Assembly: GCA_016256075.1 (NCBI GenBank)
Contig: SDVU01000182.1
Coordinates: 1 to 18,486 of the forward strand
Source: Dictyocoela muelleri
Taxonomy: Eukaryota > Microsporidia
Length of the DNA: 18,486 bases
Direction of reading: 5' to 3'
The notes below the pieces were generated by a model, which saw only the letters and a program-made list of their open reading frames with translations, did not search any database and was not told the DNA's origin. Numbering within the stretch: the stretch's first letter is position 1; each line of letters starts with the position of its first letter. The position numbers and the translations under genes were made by a program. Positions 9,647 through 17,954 of this stretch are shown piece after piece.

Positions 9647-9724
9647 AATTAAGATTTAATTTAATTAAGATTTAATTTAATTAAGATTTAATTTAATTAA
9701 GATTTAATTTAATTAAGATTTAAA
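9647..9724. repeat. 16-bp tandem repeat, nearly five copies
   Basis: The unit AATTAAGATTTAATTT is repeated without change from 9647 to 9710, followed by a partial copy. On both sides the sequence GATTTAAATATCAA occurs (9628-9641 and 9716-9729). It lies about 160 bases before the ATG of the next gene, in its presumed upstream region. Confidence 0.92.
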
Positions 9725-9878
9725 TATCAAACTTTGCTTTAAAATTAACTTATTAATAAATTTGATAATTTTCATTGACCATTAAAATCTATATAAGATT
9801 AAAATTCATCAAAAATTAAAATTATCAAAAAATTAAAATTAATAAAAAAAATCAAATTCATAATTAAAATTATAACAA

Positions 9879-9882
9879 CCCC
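9879..9882 (+). promoter_or_regulatory. CCCC motif two bases before the start codon
   Basis: The sequence AACCCCTA precedes ATG at 9885 in a leader otherwise free of C runs. It matches the placement at the coatomer gene and supports both the start choice and a microsporidian origin. Confidence 0.65.
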
Positions 9883-9884
9883 TA

Positions 9885-10547
9885 ATGATTAATAATGAAA
9901 TTAAAAATGAAATTAAAAATGAAATTAAAAATGAAGTTAAAAATGAAATTAAAAATGAAGTTAAAAATGAATTAATAAATAATCTAAAACTTAAATCATC
10001 TAAAATACCACACAAGATTAAAAATAACACTCTTTTCATCTTTATAAATCAGCAATTATTAAAAATAAATCTTAAGAACATATCAAATCAATCACAATTT
10101 GATAAAGAAATTAATAATTTTAAAAATATAATTTATAGAGCAAAAAATATTGTATGTTTTGATCTTAATGATGATTTTCTTGATTACGGTGATAAAGGGA
10201 ATGTTGTTCATATTCTTGAATTTGATAATAAAATTAATGATTATAATAATGATGATATAACTATTAAAGATAATACAACTGTTAGTGATGATTTTTCAGT
10301 ATATCCCATTAAAAATCATTTCTCAATTCATTGGAATTCAAATCGTATTCAGGATATTTTTATTGATGACTCGATTTTCGTGGTTGGTAATCAGGTTGTT
10401 TTGAAATTTTCACTTTTGGGAAATAAAAAGGTTCTTTTTGGATTTGAAGGTGATTATTTAGGAATGGAAATTTTTGATAATGAAATTGTTTTAAAGAGTA
10501 GTAAGAATGAGTATAAGTTTTGTAGGGTTACCAATTTATTGATTTAA
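9885..10547 (+). CDS. WD40-like protein resembling a fragment of UTP17/WDR75
   Basis: The 220-residue product has an N-terminal repeat of KNEI/KNEV (residues about 4-30) followed by beta-rich sequence. Two neighbouring stretches, IVCFDLNDDFLDYGDKGNVV (89-108) and FSIHWNSNRIQDIFI (146-160) with VGNQVVLKF, match in order and spacing what I recall of human WDR75 (TCLACHP...GHMDGKIRLW, then CLHWHHDMVMDLAFS...GGRESVLVEW). In that family the protein is UTP17/NAN1, part of the t-UTP subcomplex of the small-subunit processome in the nucleolus, acting in pre-rRNA transcription and 18S processing. Family members are some 800-900 residues, so this would be a severe reduction, a truncated gene or another WD40 protein. 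No coding sequence continues past the stop. The CCCC two bases upstream supports the start. I am confident that it is a gene, less so of the family. Confidence 0.6.
   Translation: MINNEIKNEIKNEIKNEVKNEIKNEVKNELINNLKLKSSKIPHKIKNNTLFIFINQQLLKINLKNISNQSQFDKEINNFKNIIYRAKNIVCFDLNDDFLDYGDKGNVVHILEFDNKINDYNNDDITIKDNTTVSDDFSVYPIKNHFSIHWNSNRIQDIFIDDSIFVVGNQVVLKFSLLGNKKVLFGFEGDYLGMEIFDNEIVLKSSKNEYKFCRVTNLLI
9889..9972 (+). repeat. In-frame 12-bp repeat coding KNEI/KNEV
   Basis: AATGAAATTAAA and its variant with GAAGTT repeat about seven times at the start of the open frame, giving a charged four-residue repeat likely to be helical or disordered. Because the period is a multiple of three, slippage changes length without breaking the frame. 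Confidence 0.9.
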
Positions 10548-10957
10548 AATGATTTTAGGTTATAATTATTTTAGATGAAATAAAGTTTAAAAATAAAGTA
10601 TAAAGTTTAAAAATAAAGTTTAAAGTTTAAAAATAAATTTTAAAAAAAAATTATTATTTAAATATTTAATTTGTAAGGGTTAGAAATATTTTCGTATTTA
10701 AAAAAAAGGAGTTGTACTGTGAATTTATAATTTTCAATTAAGATGATTATTAAACTAAATTTATTTAATGATGAATTATAACGATATATTAAATTTAGTT
10801 TGAAGATAATTAAAGAAGGATTATTTTGTTGTCTATTATATCAAATTTTAAGAATTTAAATTTATGGTTAACATGAATTAACAATATAATTTAAATTGTA
10901 TTCTAATGAAAAACACAAAAGCAATTAAAAATTGATTGCAATTTTAATGAAAACTTT
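10548..10957. other. Gene-free 3-prime flank with AT repeats and a hairpin
   Basis: From 10575 to 10640 a repeat of AAAGTTTAAAAATA-type units contains AATAAA, a possible polyadenylation signal. A 12-bp stem (AAACTAAATTTA at 10752-10763 with its complement at 10790-10801) is present. Nothing else is recognised. Confidence 0.5.
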
Positions 10958-11119
10958 GATACTAACTATCAGATCAGCCGCAAAATAAGTCATTACGGTA
11001 AGAGCATAGGAGATGCTGATTGAATTCCGAATGTAACTTTCAAAGCTGTATGGGGAAAGATGTTTTTTATTTCATTATTGTTTTGTTTAATACAGCTTTA
11101 AAAGTTACGTTCAGAAATT
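10958..11119. mobile_element. Fold-back MITE, copy A, right end lost
   Basis: The left end (GATACTAACTATC, then AAAATAAGTCATTAC and GGTAAGAGCA) is the reverse complement of the right end of the element at 13795-14020. Internally GTAACTTTCAAAGCTGTAT is matched by an inverted partner ending at 11119. The outer part of the right arm is missing and an AAATTTCTTCAATTCTATTT direct repeat follows (11141-11190), with a 23-bp near-palindrome at 11131-11153. Confidence 0.65.
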
Positions 11120-11382
11120 AAATACATAGAAATTGAAGAAAATTTCTTCAATTCTATTTCTGAAAATTTCTTCAATTCTATTTTTGAAAAAAAGTAAGAA
11201 AATAGTTTTATCACGTTTTTTGTATGGTGATTTAACTTTCATTTTACGGACTTAAAACACTTACTTTTTCTCATAAACATTGATTTTGAAATTTACAGTA
11301 TTTTTTCAGGTATAAAATTATATTGATGTATATGCCAATTATCTTAATTTTGCTTTTAATGTATGTTTACAACAAAGATGGG

Positions 11383-11829
11383 GCCAGATAGCTCTTTGGT
11401 TAACACTCTTATATGTAAAATTTAAGTATCGTCGTGGTTCAAATCCCGCTGACGTCACTCTTTAATAAATAATTAGAGGATGACATTAGGTGGTCATTTT
11501 TTATAGAAATATTGTATTAATATACAGTTGTTCCAGTGTGGTATAGGCGTTTTAGACTTTTTATAATATGAAAATGAAGCAGAAGAGACTCTATTAGGTG
11601 TGGGGTGGAGTGCGGAGACGCATCTCGGCAAAAAGTAGTGAATTAAATCATAGAAAAGGCTTTAATTATCTGTATACTGCTCAGTAATTTATAAAACGAA
11701 AATCGAGTAGACAGCTGGGATTCTAAGTAGCTTAGTAGTGACGTATTATTGGAACACCGAGAACAAAAGGTCTAAAGGCTATGATGAAGATAAATCTACG
11801 GGTTGGCAGCTATGGATGTTGTCAGCATG
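11383..11829 (+). mobile_element. tRNA-derived SINE-like element, full-length copy
   Basis: The head has an A-box-like TAGCTCTTTGGT (11389-11400) and a B-box-like GGTTCAAATCC (11436-11446). The body shares with the copy at 845 the blocks AATAAATAATTAGAGGATGACATT-like, GTGGTATAGG, GGAGACGCATCTCGGC, ATTATCTGTATACTGCT, ATAAAACGAAAAT, GACAGCTGGGATTCT and a 3-prime end GGATGTTGTCAGCAT. Head and tail coincide with those of the 845 copy, which fixes the family length at about 440-450 bases. A pogo element begins 41 bases beyond its 3-prime end. Confidence 0.78.
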
Positions 11830-11870
11830 TAATATATCTAAATTTCATAAATAGAATATTTATTCATATA

Positions 11871-13715
11871 CAGTGGGGTTAGATATTTATGATCCTCACA
11901 AAATTTGATATTTACGATCTCTCTATATTTCATTAACATTAAGTTACTTTGAAGATTATTTTGATGACTATAATATAAAACTAGTCTGTTTTGAGTTTTG
12001 TTTTATAGTGTAACGCCGTTAATCTACATTACATAAAAATTCAATTTAAATGATTTTTACGATCCAATTGATTTTTTCGAGCCTTTTTCAGAGAAGTTAA
12101 CATTCACATTAATTTATGACCTAATTTTTTAAAAAATAAAATTTATGTATAATTTTTCACGACCCTTTTAAATGGAAAGAAAAAATAAAAAAATAAATTT
12201 GCTAAAAAAAGCATAAATCGTTTATAAAATTAAAGAAAGAGGATTAAAAGTCTCGTAAATCGTCAAAATTTTTAATATTAGCAAAAGTTGCGCAACTAAT
12301 ATTATTAACAATCTTCCTACTTTATTAGCTCTTGACAAATCAGATCAAACTTTGACTAAAAGATTTAACTTGAGTAGCAGCGAAGAGAAGTATGTTTAGC
12401 TTGATACTTTTATAAAAGAAAAAATTGTTAATCTACGGCAGGAATCTGTTACTGTTAACAAACAGGTAATAAAAGAAATTGACGATGTTTTTTATAAAGA
12501 AAAGAATATTACCGACAAAAATATATATGAATATAACATAAATAATTTTTTCAAAAGAAAAAAAATACAATATGTTAAATTGCGCGGAGAAACAGCTAGT
12601 GCAGAGATTTTAAAAAATTAATGAATTTAAGAACATTTTAAAGAGAGAAAAAAAAACTTATTTAGATAAAGACGTTTTTAATATTATTGAGACAGTACTT
12701 TATATTAAAGTAGCTAGTCATAGATCATTTGTCTTGGATAAAAGTAAAGATAATAAGAATATAAAAAAGAAAAAACTCGTGTGACTTTAATGCTGGCCTG
12801 CAACTCTTATAGAGTGGTTAATCTCTCTTTTCATAAAAAAGTCCAACAAACCAAGGATTTTTAAAATTGTCGATTTGGAGAACTATAATATTCTCTACGG
12901 AACAAATCAATCTTTATGGGTGACTAGAACACTCTTTGATGAATACCTAAATTTACTTAATGATTCTTTAGTCAGAGAAAACAGAAAGATATTGATACTT
13001 TGTGATAATTTTTCTGGTGACATGGTGAATAATAAATCTAATGTTGAACTTTTGTTTTTCCCGCCTAATTGCACTTCAGTAATTCAACCTCTAGACATGG
13101 GAATCATTCATTCGTTTAAGACAAAGTTCAAGCAAATGTAAACAAACATTCAGGTTGGTAGGAGCTCTTAAAAACAACTCAGACCAATCAGAAAGTATAA
13201 AATGTGCGACCTTATTAAATGTAGTTTTGTGGATTAAGAAATCTATTGAACTTGTTAAAAATGAAACAATTCGTAATTGCTGGAAAAATTCTAGCTTGTT
13301 CGATGTAGAACGTGATGTTGAACAACAAGACTGTTTGGAAATCACAAACATTGACGAACATTTTGATAAAGAAGATGATGTTTCATTCGAAAAAAATCGT
13401 TTCTATAAATCGTATCGAGCAAAAATATATAAACACACCAGGGGTATTAATCTTCTAAAAGTGTCCTTTAACATTTTAAAAAACTTTGATTCTGCTTATC
13501 TGCAAGATTTTCAAAGTTTTGTTGAAAATGTTAATGATGAATATCTAGAAAGACACTATAAATGCACACTTGAATTATATTTAAATAAAAAAGATTATTG
13601 GCATTTATGTTTTTGAAATGTTTTATATTGTTTTTTACTGTATTCGACTTTTACGATCTTTTCGATTTTTACGACCCCTTTTTGTAAAAAAGGCTGGTAA
13701 AAGTCGAACCTACTG
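11871..13715 (+). mobile_element. pogo/Tigger-type DNA transposon, decayed, ends intact
   Basis: The ends read CAGTGGGGTTAGAT and, inverted, CAGTAGGTTCGACTTTTACC. Both are flanked by TA (11869-11870, 13716-13717), the target duplication of the Tc1/mariner/pogo superfamily. A subterminal motif TTTTTACGATC recurs at about 11911, 12055, 13649 and 13667 and is likely the transposase-binding repeat. The interior carries a broken DDE_1 transposase. At 1845 bp it is close to a full-length Tigger-like element, so it died by point decay rather than by internal deletion. It inserted just beyond a SINE copy. Confidence 0.9.
12202..13616 (+). pseudogene. pogo/Tigger transposase (HTH plus DDE_1), broken
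   Basis: Pieces occur in family order. A first helix-turn-helix reads IVKIFNISKSCATNII (from 12259). A CENP-B-type second DNA-binding region ends FFKRKKIQYVKLRGETASAE (to about 12610). The DDE domain contains NRKILILCDNFSGD (second Asp, 13004-13006), and VELLFFPPNCTSVIQPLDMG (third Asp, 13094-13096). A C-terminal part (13155-13616) includes KNETIRNCWKNSSLFD. At least three frame changes and several in-frame stops separate the pieces, and the first catalytic Asp appears replaced: Ile-Glu-Thr at 12686-12694 stands where the family has Asp-Glu-Thr. It cannot encode an active enzyme. Two longer open stretches (12875-13141 and 13155-13616) are remnants, not separate genes. Confidence 0.88.
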
Positions 13716-13794
13716 TATTTCATATGTCTTACTATAAGAGATAAAAATAATAGTTTTTTTATAATAACTATAAAACAAAAAAATTTGATCAATA

Positions 13795-14020
13795 ATTCCT
13801 TACTGGTAAGAGCACAGGTGATAACGATTGAATTTCAGAATTCTACTTTCAAGGCTGTACTAAAACAGCTATTTTTTATATTTTCTATACTTTAAGAAGC
13901 ATATAATATAAAAAAACATGTATCCCAATACAGATTGAGAAGTAAAATTCGTAATTCGTTCGATTCTATCGTGCTCTTACCAGTAATGACTTATTTTATG
14001 ATTATCCGATAGTTAGTATC
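13795..14020. mobile_element. Fold-back MITE, copy B
   Basis: The left arm (TTACTGGTAAGAGCACAGG, GATTGAATTTCAGAATTCTACTTTC) and right arm (GTAAAATTCGTAATTCGTTCGATTC, GTGCTCTTACCAGTAATGAC, ending GATAGTTAGTATC) are inverted copies of each other and of copy A at 10958. The left end is about 40 bases short. There is no coding content, so it is a non-autonomous element. Confidence 0.75.
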
Positions 14021-14792
14021 GTCGTGTTCTTTATAATATTTGTAGAACATCGTATCAATGCTTAGCAAATAAGAATATACCGGAAACACAATATCAATTA
14101 ATCCGAAAAGAGATCCAATAACTTGTTTGAGCTTCAAATCTATTAATTCCAATAATAATTATTTACACCTAATTGAGAATTGCGATTAATTATTACAGCG
14201 ACAAATAAATATAAACATTTTTCTTAATAAATATTTTATAAGGCCTTAAAGCGGTTTTTACTAACATGGAGCTTACGCCCCACTTGAGGGAAATTTAGAT
14301 TTTAAGGGTAAGGCAATTGAGATTTTCAAGAGTAGAAATTTGATCTTCGGAAAAGGGGGAGCATATGTAAGTAAATTGGGTTCTTTCGGGTTTTTTTTTG
14401 GGGGGTATTTCGTCATTTTTTTCCGAAAAAATGCCGAAAATTTTTTTATTAATTAAATATAATTTTTGATTAAAATGTTGTTTATTGATTTTATTGTTAA
14501 TTTTTAATCACACTTATGCAGAAAATAAAATCAAATAAAGGTAAAATAAAAATTATAAATAAATTCATTTATATATAATTATGATCACGCTGGAAATGAA
14601 TTCGTCAGATGAAGATTTGTACGACGAAATTGTCCAGGTCGATTGCAAACTTATAGAAATATGCATATTCTAATCGATGAGAAAAAGTATTAGCACGAAG
14701 CCGAAGATGAAAGGATCAATAAAATATTAATAAATATAATATTAATAATTTGGCGGAATATGCAAATAAACCTTTTTAACCCTTAAACGACC
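14021..14792. other. Region without a supported gene; one 30-codon ORF
   Basis: A short ORF at 14581-14673 reads MITLEMNSSDEDLYDEIVQV and then a few more residues. Its acidic start resembles the N-termini of some transposases, but it is too short to assign and nothing continues it. A GC-richer patch near 14270-14400 is unassigned. Confidence 0.4.
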
Positions 14793-15012
14793 GACTACAC
14801 ATATATGTGTAGTCAAAAAAACTACTAACTACACATATATGTGTAGTCAAAAAAACACCCACTACACATATATGTGTAGTCAAAAAAACAACGACTACAC
14901 ATATATGTGTAGTCAAAAAAAACAACGACTACACATATTTTGTAGTCAAAAAACCACCACTACACATATATGTGTAGTTAAAAAACCACCCACTACACGC
15001 ATATGTGTAGTT
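14793..15012. repeat. Seven evenly spaced 20-bp palindromes
   Basis: ACTACACATATATGTGTAGT, a perfect inverted repeat, occurs at 14794, 14828, 14861, 14894, 14929 (one arm changed), 14959 and 14992 (changed). Period is 31-35 bases, with spacers of A-runs plus AC-rich bases. Four copies extend to 22 bp or nearly so. The frame that runs through it (CSQK repeats) is a translation of the satellite and not a gene. Confidence 0.95.
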
Positions 15013-15022
15013 ACTACAGCCC

Positions 15023-15118
15023 GTTGCATTATTATATCGTTGCATTATTATATCGTTGCATTATTATAATGTTGCATTATTATATCGTTGCATTATTATA
15101 TCGTTGCATTATTATATC
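15023..15118. repeat. 16-bp tandem repeat, six copies
   Basis: GTTGCATTATTATATC is repeated six times, with one two-base variant (15055-15070), and a decayed copy follows at 15123. It starts ten bases after the palindrome array and ends where the fold-back structure begins. Confidence 0.95.
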
Positions 15119-15136
15119 TCTCGTTGCAATACAAGG

Positions 15137-15269
15137 TTTTTCAAAGTTATAGATCCATTTTTTTCAAAGTTATAGACCTGTTTCTTTCAAAGTTATAGAC
15201 CAATTTCTTTCAAAGTTATAGAGCTGTTTCTTTCCGACTTATAGACCCATTTTGCCAGATTTATAGATT
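15137..15269. repeat. About 22-bp TTCAAAGTTATAGACC repeats, six units
   Basis: Units of TTTCTTTCAAAGTTATAGACC type with variable bases at the end form the outer part of the left arm. The inverted partner at 17766-17842 has three to four units. Confidence 0.85.
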
Positions 15270-15301
15270 ATCAGCTAAACTTCGCATCGATTAATTATTT
15301 T

Positions 15302-16250
15302 TTTAACCCTTATTTTACCTCCGTTACTAACCCTTATTTTTAACCTATTTTTAACCCTTATTTTTAACCATTATTTTTAAACCTTATTTTTAAACCTTAT
15401 TTTTAACCCTTATATTTAACCCTCTTATTTGAGCCATAATTTTTCTACCCCAATTTTCTACCTTTATTATTTGAACCTTATTTTTTGAACCTTATTTTTT
15501 AGACCGTATTTTATAACCCTCATTTTTTAATACTTATATTTTAGCCCTCATTTTTAAACCCTCATTTTAACCCCATTACTTTCCCTATTTTTAATCCTTA
15601 TATTTAAGCCCTCATTTTTTACCCTTAATTTTTAACACTTATTTTTTAACTCCTATTTTTTAATCGCATTTGTAACCCTTATTTTACCCACATTACTAAC
15701 ACTTATTTTTAACACTTATTTTTAACCCTTATACTTGGACCCTCATTTTTTATCCTTATTTTTTACCCTTATTTTTTGACCCATATTTTTAAACCTCATT
15801 TTTTAGACCCCTTTTTTAACCATTATTTTTTAGACCCCATTTTTAACCATTATTTTTTAACCCTCATTTTAATCCTTATATTTTAGCCCTCATGATTTTT
15901 GCGTTTTTATTTTTTAACCCTTATTTTAACGTTTATTTTTAGCCCATATATTTTATAACTCATTTATTAACCATTATATAACCCTCATTTTTTTAGCAAT
16001 TATTTTTTAACCCCTATTTCTAGCCATTATTTTCCAACCCTTATTTTTTAAGCCTTATTTTTTAACCATTATTTTTGACTATTATTTTTCAACCCTTATT
16101 TTCGACCCTTATTTTTCAACCCTTATTTATTAACCACTATTTTCGACCCTTATTTTTCAACACTTATTTTTTGACCTTTATTTTTTATCCTTATTTTTTA
16201 ACCCTTTTAACCTTTATATTTTACATCCTTTTTTAAACCCTTATATTTTC
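15302..16250. repeat. Degenerate ACCCTTATTTTTA minisatellite, C-rich strand
   Basis: Roughly seventy units of 12-15 bases with a core of AACCCTTATTTTTT and many variants (CCCTCATTTTT, ACCATTATTTTT). Every unit has the same orientation. It forms the inner left arm of the fold-back element. Confidence 0.9.
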
Positions 16251-16274
16251 ACGGCATTTTTAACAAAGTTTTTA

Positions 16275-16573
16275 AATAAAGGGTTAAAATATGAGGGTTA
16301 AAAATGAGGGTTAAAAAATAAGGGCTAAAAAATGGGGCCACAAAATCGGGTTAAAAATTTTGGCTATAAAATAAAGATCAAAAATGGGGTCTAAAAAAGA
16401 TGAGTTACAAAAGATGGGTGCAAAATAAGGGTTAAAAATAATTTTAAAAAATAAGGTCTAAAAGATAAGGGTTAAAAAAATAGATGCTAAAAAAAGAGGA
16501 TTAAAATATAAGAGTAAAAAATGAGAGCTTACAATGAGGACTAAGATATAAAGGGTAAAAAATGATGGTCAAG
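16275..16573. repeat. Minisatellite in inverted orientation, first block
   Basis: Units of AAAAATAAGGGTTA and variants form the complement of the left array. The last about 160 bases (from about 16412) recur as a direct repeat at 17290-17453, including the distinctive stretch GAGAGCTTACAATGAGG. Confidence 0.9.
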
Positions 16574-16578
16574 ACAAC

Positions 16579-17289
16579 CCGAAAAAACGACAAAGTCGTT
16601 TTTTCGAATTTCTTTTTTGTTTTTTTTCCAAAAAAACGACAAATTTTTTAATTATTAAAAAATAAGGTAACACGAGAACTAGCCTTGAGCGCATAGCTGT
16701 CTCAGCGCGAGAACTAACCTCGATTTTTATTAAAAAAATATAGCAATATCTTAGTTTTTACAAGAATATTCGATTATAAGGTGGTCTAGACACTATAACT
16801 AGAAATTTTTTTATTAGCAAATTTAGAAATTTAAAAGTATAAAAAATTTATTTATATTATTTTTTATATTCATATTTATGATATCTGTTTTTCATATAAG
16901 ACGTTATTAAAGTTTTTATAAATACTTATTCTAAAATATGTATAAAAAACGATATAAATATATTTTTATTATACTTTTAATTTCCAAATTTTGTAATTTA
17001 TAAAATTTTCTAGATATAGTGTCTAGATAACTTTAGAACCGAATATTCTTGTTAAAACTGAGATATTGCTATGTTTTTTCAAAAGGATCGTGGTTAGTTC
17101 TCGCGCTAAAACAGCGATGCGCTCGAGGCAAGTTCTCGCGTTGAGATTGCGCTGCGCTCGAGGCAAGTTACGAGAACACACGCCCGAGGCGAATTATCGT
17201 CACACCTTTTTTAATAATTGAAAAGTTTGTCGTTTTTTTCGGAAAAAACGACAAAAAAAATCTGAAAAAACGACAATGTCGTTTTTAGG
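16579..17289. mobile_element. Nested 711-bp near-complete palindrome (fold-back MITE)
   Basis: Both ends carry CC(G/T)AAAAACGAC, with further inverted AAAAACGACAAA blocks behind. The arms stay complementary inwards for about 330 bases, through AATTATTAAAAAA, a GC-rich CGAGAACT...CTCGAGCGCA block, ATAGCAATATCT, ACAAGAATATTCG and TCTAGACACTATA. The centre is near 16900-16930. The right arm carries three copies of the GC-rich unit against two on the left. No coding frame is present. It interrupts the G-rich minisatellite and splits a direct repeat of about 160 bp. Confidence 0.82.
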
Positions 17290-17737
17290 ATTGAGGTGCA
17301 AAAATGAGTGTTAAAAATAAGGGTTAAAAAATAAGGTCTAAAAGATGAGGGTAAAAAAATGGTGGCTAAAAAATGAGGGTTAAAATATAAGGGTTAAAAA
17401 TGAGAGCGTACAACGAGGTCTAAAATTTAAAGGGTAAAAAATGATGGCCAGAATTAAGGGATAAAAATTGTAGCAAAAAATAGGATGAGAAATGAGGGTT
17501 TAAAAAATTGGGGTAAAATATAAGGGCTAAAAAATGAGTGTTGAAATATAAGGGCTAACAAATGGGGGCTAAAATATAATGATTAAAAAAGAGGGCTGAA
17601 AATAAGGTTTAAAAATAAGGGTAGAAAAATAATGGTTGAAAAATACGGGATGAAAAATAAGGGTTAAAAAATGAGGGTTAAAAAAAGGTTTAAAAAATGA
17701 GGTCTCAAATATAAGGGGTAAAAAATAATGGGTAAAA
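17290..17737. repeat. Minisatellite in inverted orientation, second block
   Basis: AAAAATAAGGGTTA-type units continue after the nested palindrome. The first about 160 bases duplicate 16412-16573. The block ends at the 20-bp junction motif shared with the left arm. Confidence 0.9.
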
Positions 17738-17765
17738 AATAATTAATCGATGCGAAATTTTTCGT

Positions 17766-17842
17766 ATTATATTTAACACTGTCAAAATGGGACTATAAGT
17801 CTGAAAGAAACGGGTCTATAACTTCGAAATAAATGGGTCTAT
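17766..17842. repeat. GGTCTATAACTT-type repeats, outer right arm
   Basis: Three to four units such as AAACGGGTCTATAACTTCG are the inverted counterpart of the 15137-15269 array and close the fold-back structure. Confidence 0.8.
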
Positions 17843-17852
17843 AATGGGCCTG

Positions 17853-17894
17853 TCCCGTTTGTCAGAAATCCCGTTTGTCACGTCCCGTTTGTCA
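17853..17894. repeat. Three copies of TCCCGTTTGTCA
   Basis: The 12-bp word occurs at 17853, 17869 and 17883 with spacers of four and two bases. It lies just outside the fold-back right arm and has no counterpart at the left boundary. Confidence 0.9.
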
Positions 17895-17954
17895 GAAAAA
17901 AATATAATTTTTTTAACACTAATAATGAGGAAAATTTTCTTTTATAATATATTA

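Larger units (their letters stand above)
15127..17842. mobile_element. Large fold-back element with arms made of tandem repeats
   Basis: The two sides are inverted copies with matching internal order. From outside in: TTATAGACC-type repeats (15137-15269, inverted at 17766-17842); an exact 20-bp block TTCGCATCGATTAATTATTT (15281-15300, inverted at 17738-17757); then a minisatellite in C-rich orientation on the left (to about 16250) and G-rich orientation on the right (from about 16275). The strand switch is near 16262. Inverted repeats composed of tandem repeats are typical of FB/Galileo fold-back elements. No transposase is present and no clear target duplication was identified. Confidence 0.7.

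Noticed and set aside
9839-10039. 66-aa minus-strand open frame with repeated FLISFLTS
   Set aside because: It is the reverse translation of the KNEI-coding repeat of the plus-strand gene.
13091-13792. Minus-strand open frames of 86 and 65 residues over the pogo element
   Set aside because: They are antisense to transposase remnants whose plus-strand frames match the family.
14793-15012. CRISPR-like repeat-spacer array
   Set aside because: Spacers are A-runs with few variable bases, the organism appears eukaryotic, and no cas genes are present.
14839-15069. 76-aa open frame with repeated CSQK motifs
   Set aside because: It is a translation of the palindrome satellite and the 16-bp array. 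Its repeat period and content are fully explained by the DNA repeats.
15302-17737. Telomere
   Set aside because: The G-rich units are irregular in length and sequence, change strand in the middle and are internal, so they are not a telomeric tract despite AAGGGTTA-like words.
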